Positions 52,635 to 61,658 of a stretch of 64,000 bases of DNA are shown here, in pieces (within the stretch, counting starts at the first letter, position 1; every line of letters starts with the position of its first letter). The notes under the pieces are model-generated. The model searched no databases. It saw only the letters and a list, made by a program, of their open reading frames with translations, and was not told the DNA's origin. The position numbers were made by a program, and so were the translations under genes. The DNA comes from Lignipirellula cremea (lineage in GTDB: Bacteria > Planctomycetota > Planctomycetia > Pirellulales > Pirellulaceae), in contig NZ_CP036433.1 of the NCBI RefSeq assembly GCF_007751035.1, positions 5,809,001 through 5,873,000 on the forward strand, given 5' to 3'.

Positions 52635-53657
52635 TCATTGTCCCTTGAACGATGTAGGAAGCCCGAAGAGCCGGCGGGCGTTGTCGGCGAGTATTGCCCG
52701 GCGTTCCGTTGCCGTCAGCGACATCTCTTCCAAGAGTCGAATCCCCGCCCGAATAAAACCAGGCCCTTCCTCGGGATCGAACGGCATGTCGCTCGCGAAC
52801 AGCATCCGCTCCACGCCGAAGAATTGCCGCGCGGCTTCGAGGGGAATTCGCGAGCCAAACGAAGCCGTATCAGCGTAGAAGCGGCGCAAGCCGGTGATCG
52901 GCGGCTCGCGCGTCACCATCGACATCGCTTCGGGAGGATTCCGATGGCCCGCGTAGTCGAGCCCGTGTTCGATCCGACCTTCCATCAACGGAATCAACCC
53001 GCCGCAGTGATGGGTGATGATCGTCAAATCGGGCCAGCGGTCGAACAGCCCCGCGCAGACCAGCCGCATCATCGCAACGCTCGTTTCATAGGGCCAACCA
53101 AACGCCCACCACAAATCGAGTTTCGACGCCGATTCCGTCACGTAGTCGGCCATCGTCGGCGGCCGGATCGGATGCAGCCAGATCGGCCGGCCAAGCGACG
53201 CGAGGTGTTCGATGATCTCCAGGTTCGGGGCCGCGTCGAGCGGCGCACCCAACACGTTCGTATAAAGCTGGAACCCAGTCGCGTGCAGGTTGCGCACCAC
53301 GCGGTCGGCTTCCTGTTGGGCTCCTTCCGGATGATTCATTGGCAGCGACGCGATAAAGCCCGGAAATCGCTCCGGCTCGTTGGCCACCATCTCGGCCATC
53401 GCATCGTTGCCGATCCGTGCCAGCTCGCGAGATTTCTCCGGCCCCGTATGCGCCTCGATCGTGGGCGAAACCAGGCTCAGTATTTGTTGGTAGCCAGGGA
53501 ACGAATCCATCAGCCGGCGGCGTTCGTCGAGATCGACCGTGACGCGAATCGAGCACGCCCGTTGGTACATCGGCAGCGGCCGCTCGGCAAGCCGCTCCAC
53601 GCCGCGACAAAACGCGGGCGGAAGGCAGTGGCAGAAAACGTCGAGGATGGTGTCCAT
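52635..53657 (-). CDS. Amidohydrolase-superfamily metal-dependent hydrolase
   Basis: 340 residues from ATG 53657. It resembles the ACMSD/gamma-resorcylate decarboxylase branch of amidohydrolases: DVFCHCLPPAF in place of the usual first HxH, then IWLHPIRPP, TIITHHCGGLIPLMEGRI and MLFASDMPFDPEEG with the Asp. The first metal site therefore reads CHC rather than HxH, an unusual but known variant. It may decarboxylate or hydrolyse an aromatic acid. No secretion signal, unlike its neighbours. Confidence 0.82.
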   Translation of the reverse strand: MDTILDVFCHCLPPAFCRGVERLAERPLPMYQRACSIRVTVDLDERRRLMDSFPGYQQILSLVSPTIEAHTGPEKSRELARIGNDAMAEMVANEPERFPGFIASLPMNHPEGAQQEADRVVRNLHATGFQLYTNVLGAPLDAAPNLEIIEHLASLGRPIWLHPIRPPTMADYVTESASKLDLWWAFGWPYETSVAMMRLVCAGLFDRWPDLTIITHHCGGLIPLMEGRIEHGLDYAGHRNPPEAMSMVTREPPITGLRRFYADTASFGSRIPLEAARQFFGVERMLFASDMPFDPEEGPGFIRAGIRLLEEMSLTATERRAILADNARRLFGLPTSFKGQ

Positions 53658-53771
53658 AACTGTCAGGTAGTCGGCTTTCTCTCCGAGGCGTGATCTTTTC
53701 GTGGCTGGGCTTCGGGCCGCTGCAAATTTCCCTTGAAGGAGGCTGCGGCTGGAAGCCCCAGCCACATGTCC

Positions 53772-54707
53772 TCACTTCTTCGCCTCGGTCACTCGCCGCA
53801 GGATCCACATGTTGCGGCTGCCGTCGGAACCGAAGTGGGTCGGCGGTTGGCGAAGTTCCGGGTTCTTCAAAGCCTCTCCTTTCTCAGCTTCCGGGTAGAC
53901 GATCATCAGCAGGTCGTCGCCGTGAAAGGTGTACAGGCTCGGCGAGCGCCCCTGGAACTCGATGCCGCTGCGGAATCCGAAGTCGATCCGACCGCGGTCG
54001 CCCTGGGCTGCGACCAGCTTCCAGGTCCCGTCCATGCCCGGCTTCGCGTCCGCCTTGTAGGTCCCGCGTTTGTAGAAGTCGGACGAGGTGAACTCGACGT
54101 TCCCCTGCGGGCGAGTGCGAGCGCTGTTGGCGTCGTCGAGTTCGCCCAGCACGGCCCAGGTGCTGACGAACCGCTTCGCATCGGCCACGGGGTCGGGCTT
54201 CGTGGCCGCGGGCAGCGGGTTTCTCTGGCAGATGAAAATCACGTCCGACGGAGCCGCCCCGCTGTACGTGCCGTTGCGGTTGCCTTTGTACTCGGCGACC
54301 TCGACGAGCAGGAGCAGCACGTCGTTGTCCGGAGTAATCCGCCAGCGAGCCGCAAGCTGTGCGTTTTGTTTTGGACACAAGCTGCCGACCACGGTGCTGA
54401 CTAGCTCGTTGGGGTCGGACGGTTTCTTCGGATCGGTCGATACTGAGGCACGGACGCACTTCGCACTCACCAGCGGCGTATCCGCCTTCTCCGGATTGGG
54501 CCAGAGCACGCTGTCGGCCGTAATCGTGATCTTGGAAACGGTGCCTTTATCGACCGTGATGTTCTTGTTGTGCTGGTGCGCGGCGAGCACATACCAGTCG
54601 CCTTGCGCCTCTTTGGCGAAGGCCGGTTTGATCTCTTGGGCCGCGGCAAAAGCCGACAGCAGAAGATTAACGTAAAACAGAACGCCGAAAGCAAGACGAA
54701 TTCGCAT
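53772..54707 (-). CDS. TIGR03067-like secreted protein
   Basis: 311 residues from ATG 54707 (GGGGAGC upstream). Signal FGVLFYVNLLLSAFAAAQEI. Units EAQGDWYVLAAHQHNKNITV and RFVSTWAVLGELDDANSART, ending YTFHGDDLLMIVYPEAEKGE and RNMWILRRVTEAKK. Third member of the family in the window; the function is unknown. A palindromic repeat lies upstream at 54721. Confidence 0.76.
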   Translation of the reverse strand: MRIRLAFGVLFYVNLLLSAFAAAQEIKPAFAKEAQGDWYVLAAHQHNKNITVDKGTVSKITITADSVLWPNPEKADTPLVSAKCVRASVSTDPKKPSDPNELVSTVVGSLCPKQNAQLAARWRITPDNDVLLLLVEVAEYKGNRNGTYSGAAPSDVIFICQRNPLPAATKPDPVADAKRFVSTWAVLGELDDANSARTRPQGNVEFTSSDFYKRGTYKADAKPGMDGTWKLVAAQGDRGRIDFGFRSGIEFQGRSPSLYTFHGDDLLMIVYPEAEKGEALKNPELRQPPTHFGSDGSRNMWILRRVTEAKK

Positions 54708-54720
54708 GGTTGCTCCCCTG

Positions 54721-54782
54721 GTAGGACGGGCACTCTTGCCCGTCCAAGGTGTCGAAGGGACGGGCAAGAGTGCCCGTCCTAC
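54721..54782. repeat. 25-bp perfect palindromic repeat (GTAGGACGGG family)
   Basis: Arms 54721-54745 and 54758-54782 are perfect reverse complements around a 12-base loop; each arm begins GTAGGACGGG. The right arm contains the stop codon of the truncated gene at 54779. It may also act as a terminator. Confidence 0.85.
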
Positions 54783-55225
54783 GGAATTACTTGGCCAACG
54801 CATCGACCAATGCCTTGGCTGCTGCGCGCGCGATTTCCTGATCCTGCTCGCCGGTCGCGCCGCCCGACGCCGCCGCGAGTGACAACGGCGGCCCGCGCCG
54901 CGGCGTCCTCGATCCAGTTCATGGCGGCGAGCAGCTCATCGGCGGAGGGACGCGGCTTTCCCTCCGGCGGCATCTCCCCTTGCGCAAGCATCCGCCGCGC
55001 CATCCGCCACTTCTCGGACACCTTCGGGTCGGTCAAATCAGGAGCCGGCCCATCGAACCGCACGTCCCCTTTAGGTTTCTCGGCCCCGTGGCAGGAGATG
55101 CAATGCCGCTTGAGGAATGGAACAACCTTGTCGGCATAGGCCGACTCAAGCGGTTGCTCCGCGAAGGCCGACTCAACGGTCAGCAGCGTCACGCAGAGCA
55201 ATCCCAGGGTGCGCCATCGTGCCAT
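54779..55225 (-). pseudogene. Truncated cytochrome c (DUF1587-type) gene fused to a foreign tail
   Basis: ATG 55225 opens a normal signal (LLCVTLLTVESAFAEQPLES), haem site CISCHG and DUF1587-type segment up to AAVVTRGGVGRR, matching the gene at 49159. After that the paralog goes on for 700 residues, but here the frame breaks; another frame reads GEQDQEIARAAAKALVDALA-K-stop (ending 54787), apparently the tail of an unrelated gene. A deletion therefore joined two genes. TGATG coupling with the gene upstream is kept. Confidence 0.78.
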
Positions 55226-56031
55226 CACTGTTTATTTCCCTTGGTTGTCACGACTCGCACATCCTCGAACACGACAACTCCGAACTTCCAATTGCCGTAG
55301 CGGTTCCAGGCGGTCATGCCGACGGAGACCTTTTACTCCATCTCGATCTCGGCTTCCTTGAGCAACTTCCACGACTGGCCGTCGGGCGAGTAGAGACTGC
55401 TGAACTTCTTGCCCTGCCGTTCGACCTTGAGCCACACGGGCAGTTTGACCTGATCAGGGCGCACCACGCGAAAGCCCTCGTTGCTGACTTGGCGGCGCAT
55501 ACGGATCGACGCCGCGATCGGGTGCTCGTTTTCGGGAAGGTCTTTGGAATGCACCGTTTCGAGCATCGCGCACATGTAAAGCCCCAGCGGCTTGTTCTCG
55601 TCGCGGAGCATCAAGCCCGCCCCACCCCACTGGTGAAAGCCGTCGAAGCGTGTGAGCTTCGCCGTGATCGAGCCGTCCCCATCAAGCGGTTGATGCACAA
55701 AGCCCACGCCATCGGCTTCGTCGGAACGCTTGAAGAACAGCATTCCCGAATCAGCTTGCAAGGTAAACTTGCCGTCGGCGAAGGCCGCCTCCAGCGGCTT
55801 TTCCAAGCGACGCTGCTCGCCCTGGCCAAAGTGCGTCAGCGTCCAACCGGGCGTGACTTCACGCGAGACGAACGGATTCGCCGCAGGCTCCGCCGCCCAA
55901 GCCTGGCTTGTCATCAGGGCGGCCAGAAGAACCAGTGCTGATGAAACCACAAACGCAATCTCGCATCGTCGCAACGAACACGATGGAAACGCGGTGGCAC
56001 GGATTGGGATCGTTTCTCTCATGTTACTCAT
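55225..56031 (-). pseudogene. DUF1349-like gene with an internal stop codon
   Basis: Closely similar to the 51774-52481 protein (SGMLFFKRSDEADGVGFVHQ, SNEGFRVVRPDQVKLPVWLK). A TAA at 55333-55335 stops it after LLKEAEIEME, yet the same frame continues KVSVGMTAWNRYGNWKFGVV to a normal TGA at 55225, as in the paralog. A single-base change (GAA to TAA) would explain it. Either it is a fresh pseudogene or a shortened 232-residue product is made. The start overlaps the DUF1552 stop by ATGA. Confidence 0.82.
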
Positions 56032-57353
56032 CCTGTCAGCAGTTCATTGACGACGCGCCGACTGTCGCCGAAACCAGCGGCGGAAACGCCGAGGCGTTCA
56101 GACATGGTCCGCAGCACATCGCACACGGTGGTTTGTTCGGGCTTCGCGCTCTTGTCGACCTGGCCCTTGAAATCCTTGTGCGGGTTGAACCGCAGGTGGC
56201 TGCCATGCTTTAGTCCCAGGCGGCTGCCGCCGGCCAGCAGCATCGGCAGGTTCGACGGATTGTGCGTCCAGCTCATGCCGCCGCCGTATAGCACCATCGT
56301 GTTGGCCAGCAGCGAGCCGTCGCCGTCCTGCGTCTCCTCCAAGCGCTGGAGGAACCGCGCCAAGTGGGCGATGAACCACTTGTCGACGCTTTCGAGGAAG
56401 GCGTAAGGCTGCGGCTTTTGCTCCTCGGCGTCGAAGTTCGTGGCGTGTGACGCGCTGTGATGCGTCCCCTTGCCGCACTCGGGCCAGTTGCCGAAGAACT
56501 CGTGCCCCGAACCGCAGGCCAGAATCGAAACGATCCGCGTTTGGTCGTTGCGAAGCGCCAGGGCCACCAGTTCCAGCATGGTCTTGAAATAGTCCTGCCG
56601 CTGCTGCTGCGGGTCGACGTCGAGCGTCAGTTCGTCCGCCGCGATGGGCAGGGGCTGCGATGAAAAGTACCCGCGGTCGGCCTGCAACCGCGATTCCACG
56701 TCGCGGACGCTTTGCAGGTAATCGTCGAAGCGACGGCGGTCGTTGCTGCCAAGCTGCCGCGACAGCCCGCGCGCCTGCTCGCCGACCAGATCGAGGATGC
56801 TCGACCGGCGCTGGAGCCGCTGCATCACATCGGGCGAACCGACCAACTCGCCGAACAATCGCCGCAGGTTGTTTTCGGCGTTGAACGGCGCTCCCTTGGC
56901 GTCGAACGAGGTGGTGACGCTGCCGCCGGGGGCGCTGAGCACTAGGCTGCCGATGCGCGTCCGGCTGCCGATCGCCCCGGCGATGTGCTGGTCGATCGAG
57001 ATGGTGTTGGGTTCGACCGGGCCGTCCTTGCTCTTGTACTTTTCGTTCCCTGTGAGCCACACGCCGACTTCGTAGTGGCCGCCGCCGGCACCCTTCGCGT
57101 GCTCGAGGCCGGAGAAAATCGTCAGTTCCTTGCGGAACGGCGAAAGTGTCGCGAGCGTGCTGCTCAGTTGGTAGTTGGGGCCGAACTCTTTCGGGTGCCA
57201 ACGCCACATATTCACGCCGCTTGGAACCATGAAAAACACGGCGCGGCCCGGAGGCGAACCAGCGTTCTTCTCCGACGCGGCCGCGACGGTTTCGAGCCAG
57301 GGCAACGGCAGGCAAACTCCGGCCGCTTTCAGAAAGGTTCGACGAGTCAACAT
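56028..57353 (-). CDS. DUF1552 secreted protein
   Basis: 441 residues. MLTRRTFLKAAGVCLPLPWL signal, FFMVPSGVNMWRWHPKEFGP, LGSNDRRRFDDYLQSVRDVE and VLYGGGMSWTHNPSNLPMLL fit the family throughout. It lies 12 bp after the DUF1592-type gene, its usual partner, and before the broken DUF1349 gene. Function unknown. Confidence 0.9.
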   Translation of the reverse strand: MLTRRTFLKAAGVCLPLPWLETVAAASEKNAGSPPGRAVFFMVPSGVNMWRWHPKEFGPNYQLSSTLATLSPFRKELTIFSGLEHAKGAGGGHYEVGVWLTGNEKYKSKDGPVEPNTISIDQHIAGAIGSRTRIGSLVLSAPGGSVTTSFDAKGAPFNAENNLRRLFGELVGSPDVMQRLQRRSSILDLVGEQARGLSRQLGSNDRRRFDDYLQSVRDVESRLQADRGYFSSQPLPIAADELTLDVDPQQQRQDYFKTMLELVALALRNDQTRIVSILACGSGHEFFGNWPECGKGTHHSASHATNFDAEEQKPQPYAFLESVDKWFIAHLARFLQRLEETQDGDGSLLANTMVLYGGGMSWTHNPSNLPMLLAGGSRLGLKHGSHLRFNPHKDFKGQVDKSAKPEQTTVCDVLRTMSERLGVSAAGFGDSRRVVNELLTG

Positions 57354-57365
57354 CGTGTTCGTCCT

Positions 57366-59990
57366 TTATCCATGTGTAAATGAGTCAGCCAAAACGATCG
57401 ACTTGATGATCTCACGCACCCGCCAGCCGTTCCGCTGGGCGGATTGCACCAGGCTGCGGATCAGCTCCTCGTCCGACAAGTTGAGCGGGCGACTCAAGGC
57501 GTAGCCGGTCAGTCGCCGCACCAACACTTCGCCGAACCGGTAACGCGACGGCTGCTGCTGGTCGCCGACCAGTTGTGCGAATTCGTCGAGGTCGGCGAAC
57601 GCCCGGCCATCGGGCAGCTTGCCGGAACAGTCGATCGTCGAGTTAGCGGCACGGCGCGAGCCGTCCGGTTCCGCGTCGGTGCCGGACCGGAGGGCTTGCG
57701 CCCTGCCGCTACTTCTTTTCCCCAGATAATCGAAATCGGCCCAGGCGAAGCCCAGCGGATCGATCTTGCGGTGGCAGAGAGCACACGTGTTGATCGACGT
57801 GTGCAGCGCGATCTGCTCGCGGAGCGAGCGTTGCCCGCGTTTCTTATCCGACTTCGCCTGAACTTCGAGCGGTTCCACGTTGCCCGGCGGCGTGCCGGGA
57901 TGTTCGCCGAGGAACCGATCGAGCAAATACACGCCGCGGAGGATCGTCGCTTCTTTGTTGCCGCGCGACGCCGCGGCTACGACGCCGGCCATCGTCAGCC
58001 AGCCGCCTCGTCGATCTTCGGGGGCGGCCACTGCGCGGAACGCCGGGCCCTCCACGCCGGCCATGCCGTAATAGTGCGCCAGCCGATCATTGACGATCAG
58101 ATAATCGCTGCCGATCAGTTCGTAGGCCGAACGATTGTTCCGCAGCAGATGCTCGAAGTAGCGCACCGGCTCGCGAGCCAGATCGTGCTTCAGCCGCTGC
58201 TCGCGCAGCTCGGCCACCTTGGCATTCGCGAAGCTCTTGAGCGTCAGGTTGAAATCGATCGGGTCATTCTCAACCCGCTCCAAGGCCAGCATCCGCATCA
58301 CAAAGTCGTCCGCGAACACTTGACTGCGGGCGTCATCGAGCAGCCGATCGACCTGCGCCGTCAGCACCTGGCGATCGTGCAATTGGCCAGCGGTCGCCAG
58401 GTCTAACAGTTCGAGGTCCGGTCCGCTGCCCCAGAGAAAAATGGATAAGCGGTTGGCCAGTTCCACGCCTGACAGCGGCGAGGGTTTTTCCGTTTTCCGC
58501 TCGACGAGGTACAGGGCATGGGGAGAAACGAGCACGGCCGCGAGTGGTTCCCGCAGTGCGCCATCGCGACTCTGGCCGTCCGCACGCCGCTGCCGGTACA
58601 GGTCGACAAAGGGAGCGATCTCCTCGATGGCGACAGGCCGGCGCCACGCCCGGGCCGCGACGTCTTGCAGAATCGCGGCCGCTCGCTCGCGATCGTCGTT
58701 GAGTTTGTCACCGGCCACCGTCAACGCCGTATGACACCGCGGCGGCCATTCCCCTGCCCCTGGCCCGAACGCCTCGACCGAATCGATGACGATCTTCGAT
58801 TCCTGGTAGGGCCATTCCACGGGCTTGCCCTTCGGCCCCGTCGGCTTCTCGCGATCCGCGAGCGGCGTGGCGTCGTTGCTGATTCGGACGCCAATCATCT
58901 TCGAGCGTTCGAACAGAACATACGGAAAGTCGACGAGATCCAGCGGAATCTCGACGTCGTAATCCCGAAGCTGCTCCGCCGAATTCTCAATCGGAATCTC
59001 GACGAGCTGACGGTTGTAAAGCTGATTGATCACATTGTTGTGGAACGCGACTCTCAGGACGGGAACGCCTTCTCCCTTCGGAACGTTTGAGCCGGCCCGA
59101 ATCCGCAAACGCAACACGCCTTTCGGCTCGACGTAGGGCAATTCCAGATACCACGAGCCGGCGCCCATTTTGTCGCGACCCAGATAGCCATCGGTGCGAT
59201 AGATCGGCGGCAGCGTTGTCGAGCCGTCAGGATTCCGCTCCGCAACGCCGATGGAGACTTTCGCCGCCCGCTTGATCTCTTTCTCATTCGCGGGCACGGC
59301 GCCGCCCAAGCCCTGTTCCCCTTGCTTCATTCCGGCGACGTTCGCCTTTCCCAGGCCGCGAGCGTCGAAGCGATAGCTCCACGGCTCCGGCCGCGGCTCA
59401 TCCGCCAGCACCGCTTTCACAAGCCGTTCCACCAGGTCGATGCTGGCCTTCAGGTGCAGGCTTTGAAAGGTCAACCGGTCGCCATCGTTCAGCGGCAATT
59501 CCGACTGGGGATCGGTCGGCAGCTTTTCCTGCAGATTCAGCGGCACATTCGGATAACGCAGGCCGAGCACGTCTTCCAACAGCCGCGCATATTCGACTCG
59601 CGTCAGCCGCCGCATGGTCATCCGACCGGAACCGCCGCGCTCGGCAATCACGGCCCGCTCGACCTCGCGACGAATCCAGGAGGTCAGCGCGTCGAGATCA
59701 TCGGTCGAGAGCCGCGGCTTTTCCGCCGGCGGCATTTCACCGCGGACAAGCATGGCATAAGCCTTTTCCCACGTGGCCCGCACCTTGGCATCGGCCAGAT
59801 CGGTCGCCGATTGATCGAGCCGCACTCCGCCCTCCGGCTCTTCGCCGCCGTGACATCCGGCGCAGTGCCTAGTCAGCAGCGGCCGCACCGTGGTTTCAAA
59901 CGGCCTGGAATCGTTGGCCGACAAAGCACTCGCGCAGGTCGCTAACGCGACGAGCGTCAAGCCAAGCCGTAGCACAAGCGGATTCGTCAT
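57366..59990 (-). CDS. Cytochrome c / DUF1587-1592-1588-1585 protein with in-frame repeat insert
   Basis: 874 residues. Signal LGLTLVALATCASALSANDS, haem site CAGCHG, DUF1587 (RRLTRVEYARLLEDVLGLRY), DUF1592 (VELANRLSIFLWGSGPDLEL), DUF1588 (RRGGWLTMAGVVAAASRGNK), CALCHRKIDPLGFAWADFDY and DUF1585. Between FDYLGK and CSGKLPDGRAF the protein carries an extra ~25 residues (GRAQALRSGTDAEPDGSRRA) encoded by a palindromic repeat (57644-57711) that keeps the frame; the paralog at 49159 has none. Confidence 0.9.
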   Translation of the reverse strand: MTNPLVLRLGLTLVALATCASALSANDSRPFETTVRPLLTRHCAGCHGGEEPEGGVRLDQSATDLADAKVRATWEKAYAMLVRGEMPPAEKPRLSTDDLDALTSWIRREVERAVIAERGGSGRMTMRRLTRVEYARLLEDVLGLRYPNVPLNLQEKLPTDPQSELPLNDGDRLTFQSLHLKASIDLVERLVKAVLADEPRPEPWSYRFDARGLGKANVAGMKQGEQGLGGAVPANEKEIKRAAKVSIGVAERNPDGSTTLPPIYRTDGYLGRDKMGAGSWYLELPYVEPKGVLRLRIRAGSNVPKGEGVPVLRVAFHNNVINQLYNRQLVEIPIENSAEQLRDYDVEIPLDLVDFPYVLFERSKMIGVRISNDATPLADREKPTGPKGKPVEWPYQESKIVIDSVEAFGPGAGEWPPRCHTALTVAGDKLNDDRERAAAILQDVAARAWRRPVAIEEIAPFVDLYRQRRADGQSRDGALREPLAAVLVSPHALYLVERKTEKPSPLSGVELANRLSIFLWGSGPDLELLDLATAGQLHDRQVLTAQVDRLLDDARSQVFADDFVMRMLALERVENDPIDFNLTLKSFANAKVAELREQRLKHDLAREPVRYFEHLLRNNRSAYELIGSDYLIVNDRLAHYYGMAGVEGPAFRAVAAPEDRRGGWLTMAGVVAAASRGNKEATILRGVYLLDRFLGEHPGTPPGNVEPLEVQAKSDKKRGQRSLREQIALHTSINTCALCHRKIDPLGFAWADFDYLGKRSSGRAQALRSGTDAEPDGSRRAANSTIDCSGKLPDGRAFADLDEFAQLVGDQQQPSRYRFGEVLVRRLTGYALSRPLNLSDEELIRSLVQSAQRNGWRVREIIKSIVLADSFTHG
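57644..57711. repeat. REP-like palindrome inside a coding sequence
   Basis: Begins TAGCGGCACGG and ends CCCTGCCGCTA, with nested GGCGCGAGCC- and GGGCTTGCGCCC-type hairpins. The left hairpin is the same motif as the free palindrome at 60253-60274. It is in frame within the DUF1592-type gene. Confidence 0.75.
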
Positions 59991-60006
59991 GGTTTCTCCC
60001 TCGTTC

Positions 60007-60070
60007 GTAGTCCCGGCTTTGGCCGGCAGCTTCGCCAGAATTCACGAAAACCGCCTGAAGGCGGGACTAC
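60007..60070. repeat. GTAGTCCCG-type palindromic repeat
   Basis: Starts GTAGTCCCG and ends CGGGACTAC, with GGCCGG and CCGCC-rich inner parts. It lies between the conserved block at 60184 and the DUF1592-type start at 59990. Bases 60071-60183 show nothing else. Confidence 0.65.
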
Positions 60071-60183
60071 GAACACTACCCAAGCAACTCTTCCAGCGGG
60101 CCGTGCTGGTTGATATCCTTCAGCCCCGGATCGGCCATGCCGAAGCTGTCGCGCGACGAGCCGGCAAAGTTTGGACTTCGCGG

Positions 60184-60226
60184 TCATCAATAACATTGAC
60201 CCCAACGACCGAAAACTTAGCAGCGA
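60184..60226 (-). promoter_or_regulatory. Conserved upstream block, copy 2
   Basis: Near copy of 52516-52560. It lies 194 bp before the start of the DUF1592-type gene at 59990, with the 60007 palindrome in between, so a repeat seems to have pushed promoter and gene apart. Confidence 0.55.
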
Positions 60227-60252
60227 TTATTTCGAATACCGGCCAGTCGTTA

Positions 60253-60274
60253 CGGCACGGCGCGAGCCGTGCCG
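60253..60274. repeat. Short perfect palindrome after the DUF1552 gene
   Basis: CGGCACGGC, 4-base loop, GCCGTGCCG, followed by CTACTTCTT. It is 9 bp past the stop of the DUF1552 gene at 60283, so it may serve as its terminator. Same motif as in the coding repeat at 57644. Confidence 0.65.
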
Positions 60275-60282
60275 CTACTTCT

Positions 60283-61569
60283 TTAACTCAATTCCGAAAT
60301 CCCTTGATCCAGGCCGTTGAAGGTCGGATTGGGGATTCCACCACACTTCAACATCTCGACGAACAAGCGGCTGAGGGTTGTCTTCTCGTCGGGGAAGAGC
60401 AGGTGTTGGCCCTGCTTGACGCCGAGCTTGCGACCGCCGACGAGCAGAATCGGCAGATTCCGCACGGAATGGGAGTCGAACGTGCTCTTGAAGGGGAAGC
60501 CCTGCGCCCAGCCCGTGCCGTTGTTCATGTGGCTGCCGAACAGGATGCATGTGTAGTCGAGCAGCGTGCCGTCCCCCACCGGCGTCGCCTGCATCGAGGC
60601 GACGAAATCCGCAAACATCTTGACGGCTTTCAGATCGCGGGCCGCGACCTTGTCGAGGCTGGACTGCTGTCCCCTGTGATGGGTGTCCCCATGCGCGCTT
60701 CCCAGCCCGGACGTAAACATCAAGGTGCCGACCCGAGACCGCTCCGTGAGCAGTGCCATCCGCATGAGCTCATACATGGGAGGCTGGCGGCCCTGCTTTT
60801 CGGCCGCCGCGAACGCGGCCTTGTCAACGTCGGGCGGCGCCTTCTGCAACCACGCACGGTCCCGGGCGATCTGGCGTTCCATTTCCCGAACAGCGTCCAG
60901 ATATGCGTCAACCTGGCGGGCATCTTCCGTTGAAATCGACTTCCGCAGCGCTACAGTCTGTGCCTCCAGACCATCGAGAATGCTCTCATTACGACTGATC
61001 CGCGTCTCGGCCTCGCGAATGGCCGCGCCCGTCGGGGCGACAAACAGCTTTTGAAATAGGGCGCTGGCGTCGCTGATCGACGGGATCGGCCTGCCCTTGC
61101 GATCGTAGGAAAGGGTCGACGACCACTTAACCGTGCCAGTCCCACCCGGACCGAGCACCAGGGAAGGAAACTGCACGTCTTTCCCAAGATGCTCGGCTGC
61201 GACTTGGTCGACCGACACGGTGTTGCTCGCCGCCTTGCCACCCGTCAGAAACGTGTCGGCTGCGAGATGCCCGTTGTCGTCGTAGGTCTGCCGCAGCCCC
61301 GACAGGACGGTCATGTGGTCGCGAAAGGGCTCCAGCGGACGCAGGGTCTCTGTGATCTCCCACTCGCGACCGAGTTTCGTCGGATACCAGCGTACGTTGT
61401 CCACGCCGTTGCCGATCTCGTCGATGAACAGCAGCCGCGGCTGCGGCACATTGGCCTTTGCCGTTTGGTCATTGGCGAGCAGACGGGGCAGCATCGCCTC
61501 GAGCAAGGGCAGACCGAGCAGGGCACACGTGCCTCGCAGGCAGGTTCGACGATTGATGTGACTTCTCAT
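60283..61569 (-). CDS. DUF1552 secreted protein
   Basis: 428 residues. RRTCLRGTCALLGLPLLEAM signal, LLFIDEIGNGVDNVRWYPTK, EAQTVALRKSISTEDARQVD and CILFGSHMNNGTGWAQGFPF belong to the family, but it is more divergent than the other four members here. It closes an operon with the lactonase-like and DUF1592-type genes. Function unknown. Confidence 0.87.
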   Translation of the reverse strand: MRSHINRRTCLRGTCALLGLPLLEAMLPRLLANDQTAKANVPQPRLLFIDEIGNGVDNVRWYPTKLGREWEITETLRPLEPFRDHMTVLSGLRQTYDDNGHLAADTFLTGGKAASNTVSVDQVAAEHLGKDVQFPSLVLGPGGTGTVKWSSTLSYDRKGRPIPSISDASALFQKLFVAPTGAAIREAETRISRNESILDGLEAQTVALRKSISTEDARQVDAYLDAVREMERQIARDRAWLQKAPPDVDKAAFAAAEKQGRQPPMYELMRMALLTERSRVGTLMFTSGLGSAHGDTHHRGQQSSLDKVAARDLKAVKMFADFVASMQATPVGDGTLLDYTCILFGSHMNNGTGWAQGFPFKSTFDSHSVRNLPILLVGGRKLGVKQGQHLLFPDEKTTLSRLFVEMLKCGGIPNPTFNGLDQGISELS

Positions 61570-61628
61570 GGCGTTGGCTCACTTTCCTGAAAATGATGAT
61601 TTCTTCCAAATTCTGCGGTAGGACGGCG

Positions 61629-61657
61629 GTAGGACGGGGTCTCCAGGCCCGTCCTAC
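61629..61657. repeat. Single-arm GTAGGACGGG palindrome
   Basis: GTAGGACGGG (61629-61638) pairs with CCCGTCCTAC (61648-61657) around GTCTCCAGG, one base after the lactonase-like stop. A partial second unit (GTAGGACGG) precedes it at 61618. May act as a transcript-end hairpin. Confidence 0.75.
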
Positions 61658-61658
61658 C

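Noticed and set aside
53738-53764. GGCTG...CAGCC palindrome near the amidohydrolase start
   Set aside because: Short inverted repeat with only one copy noticed here; not enough to call a repeat family or terminator.
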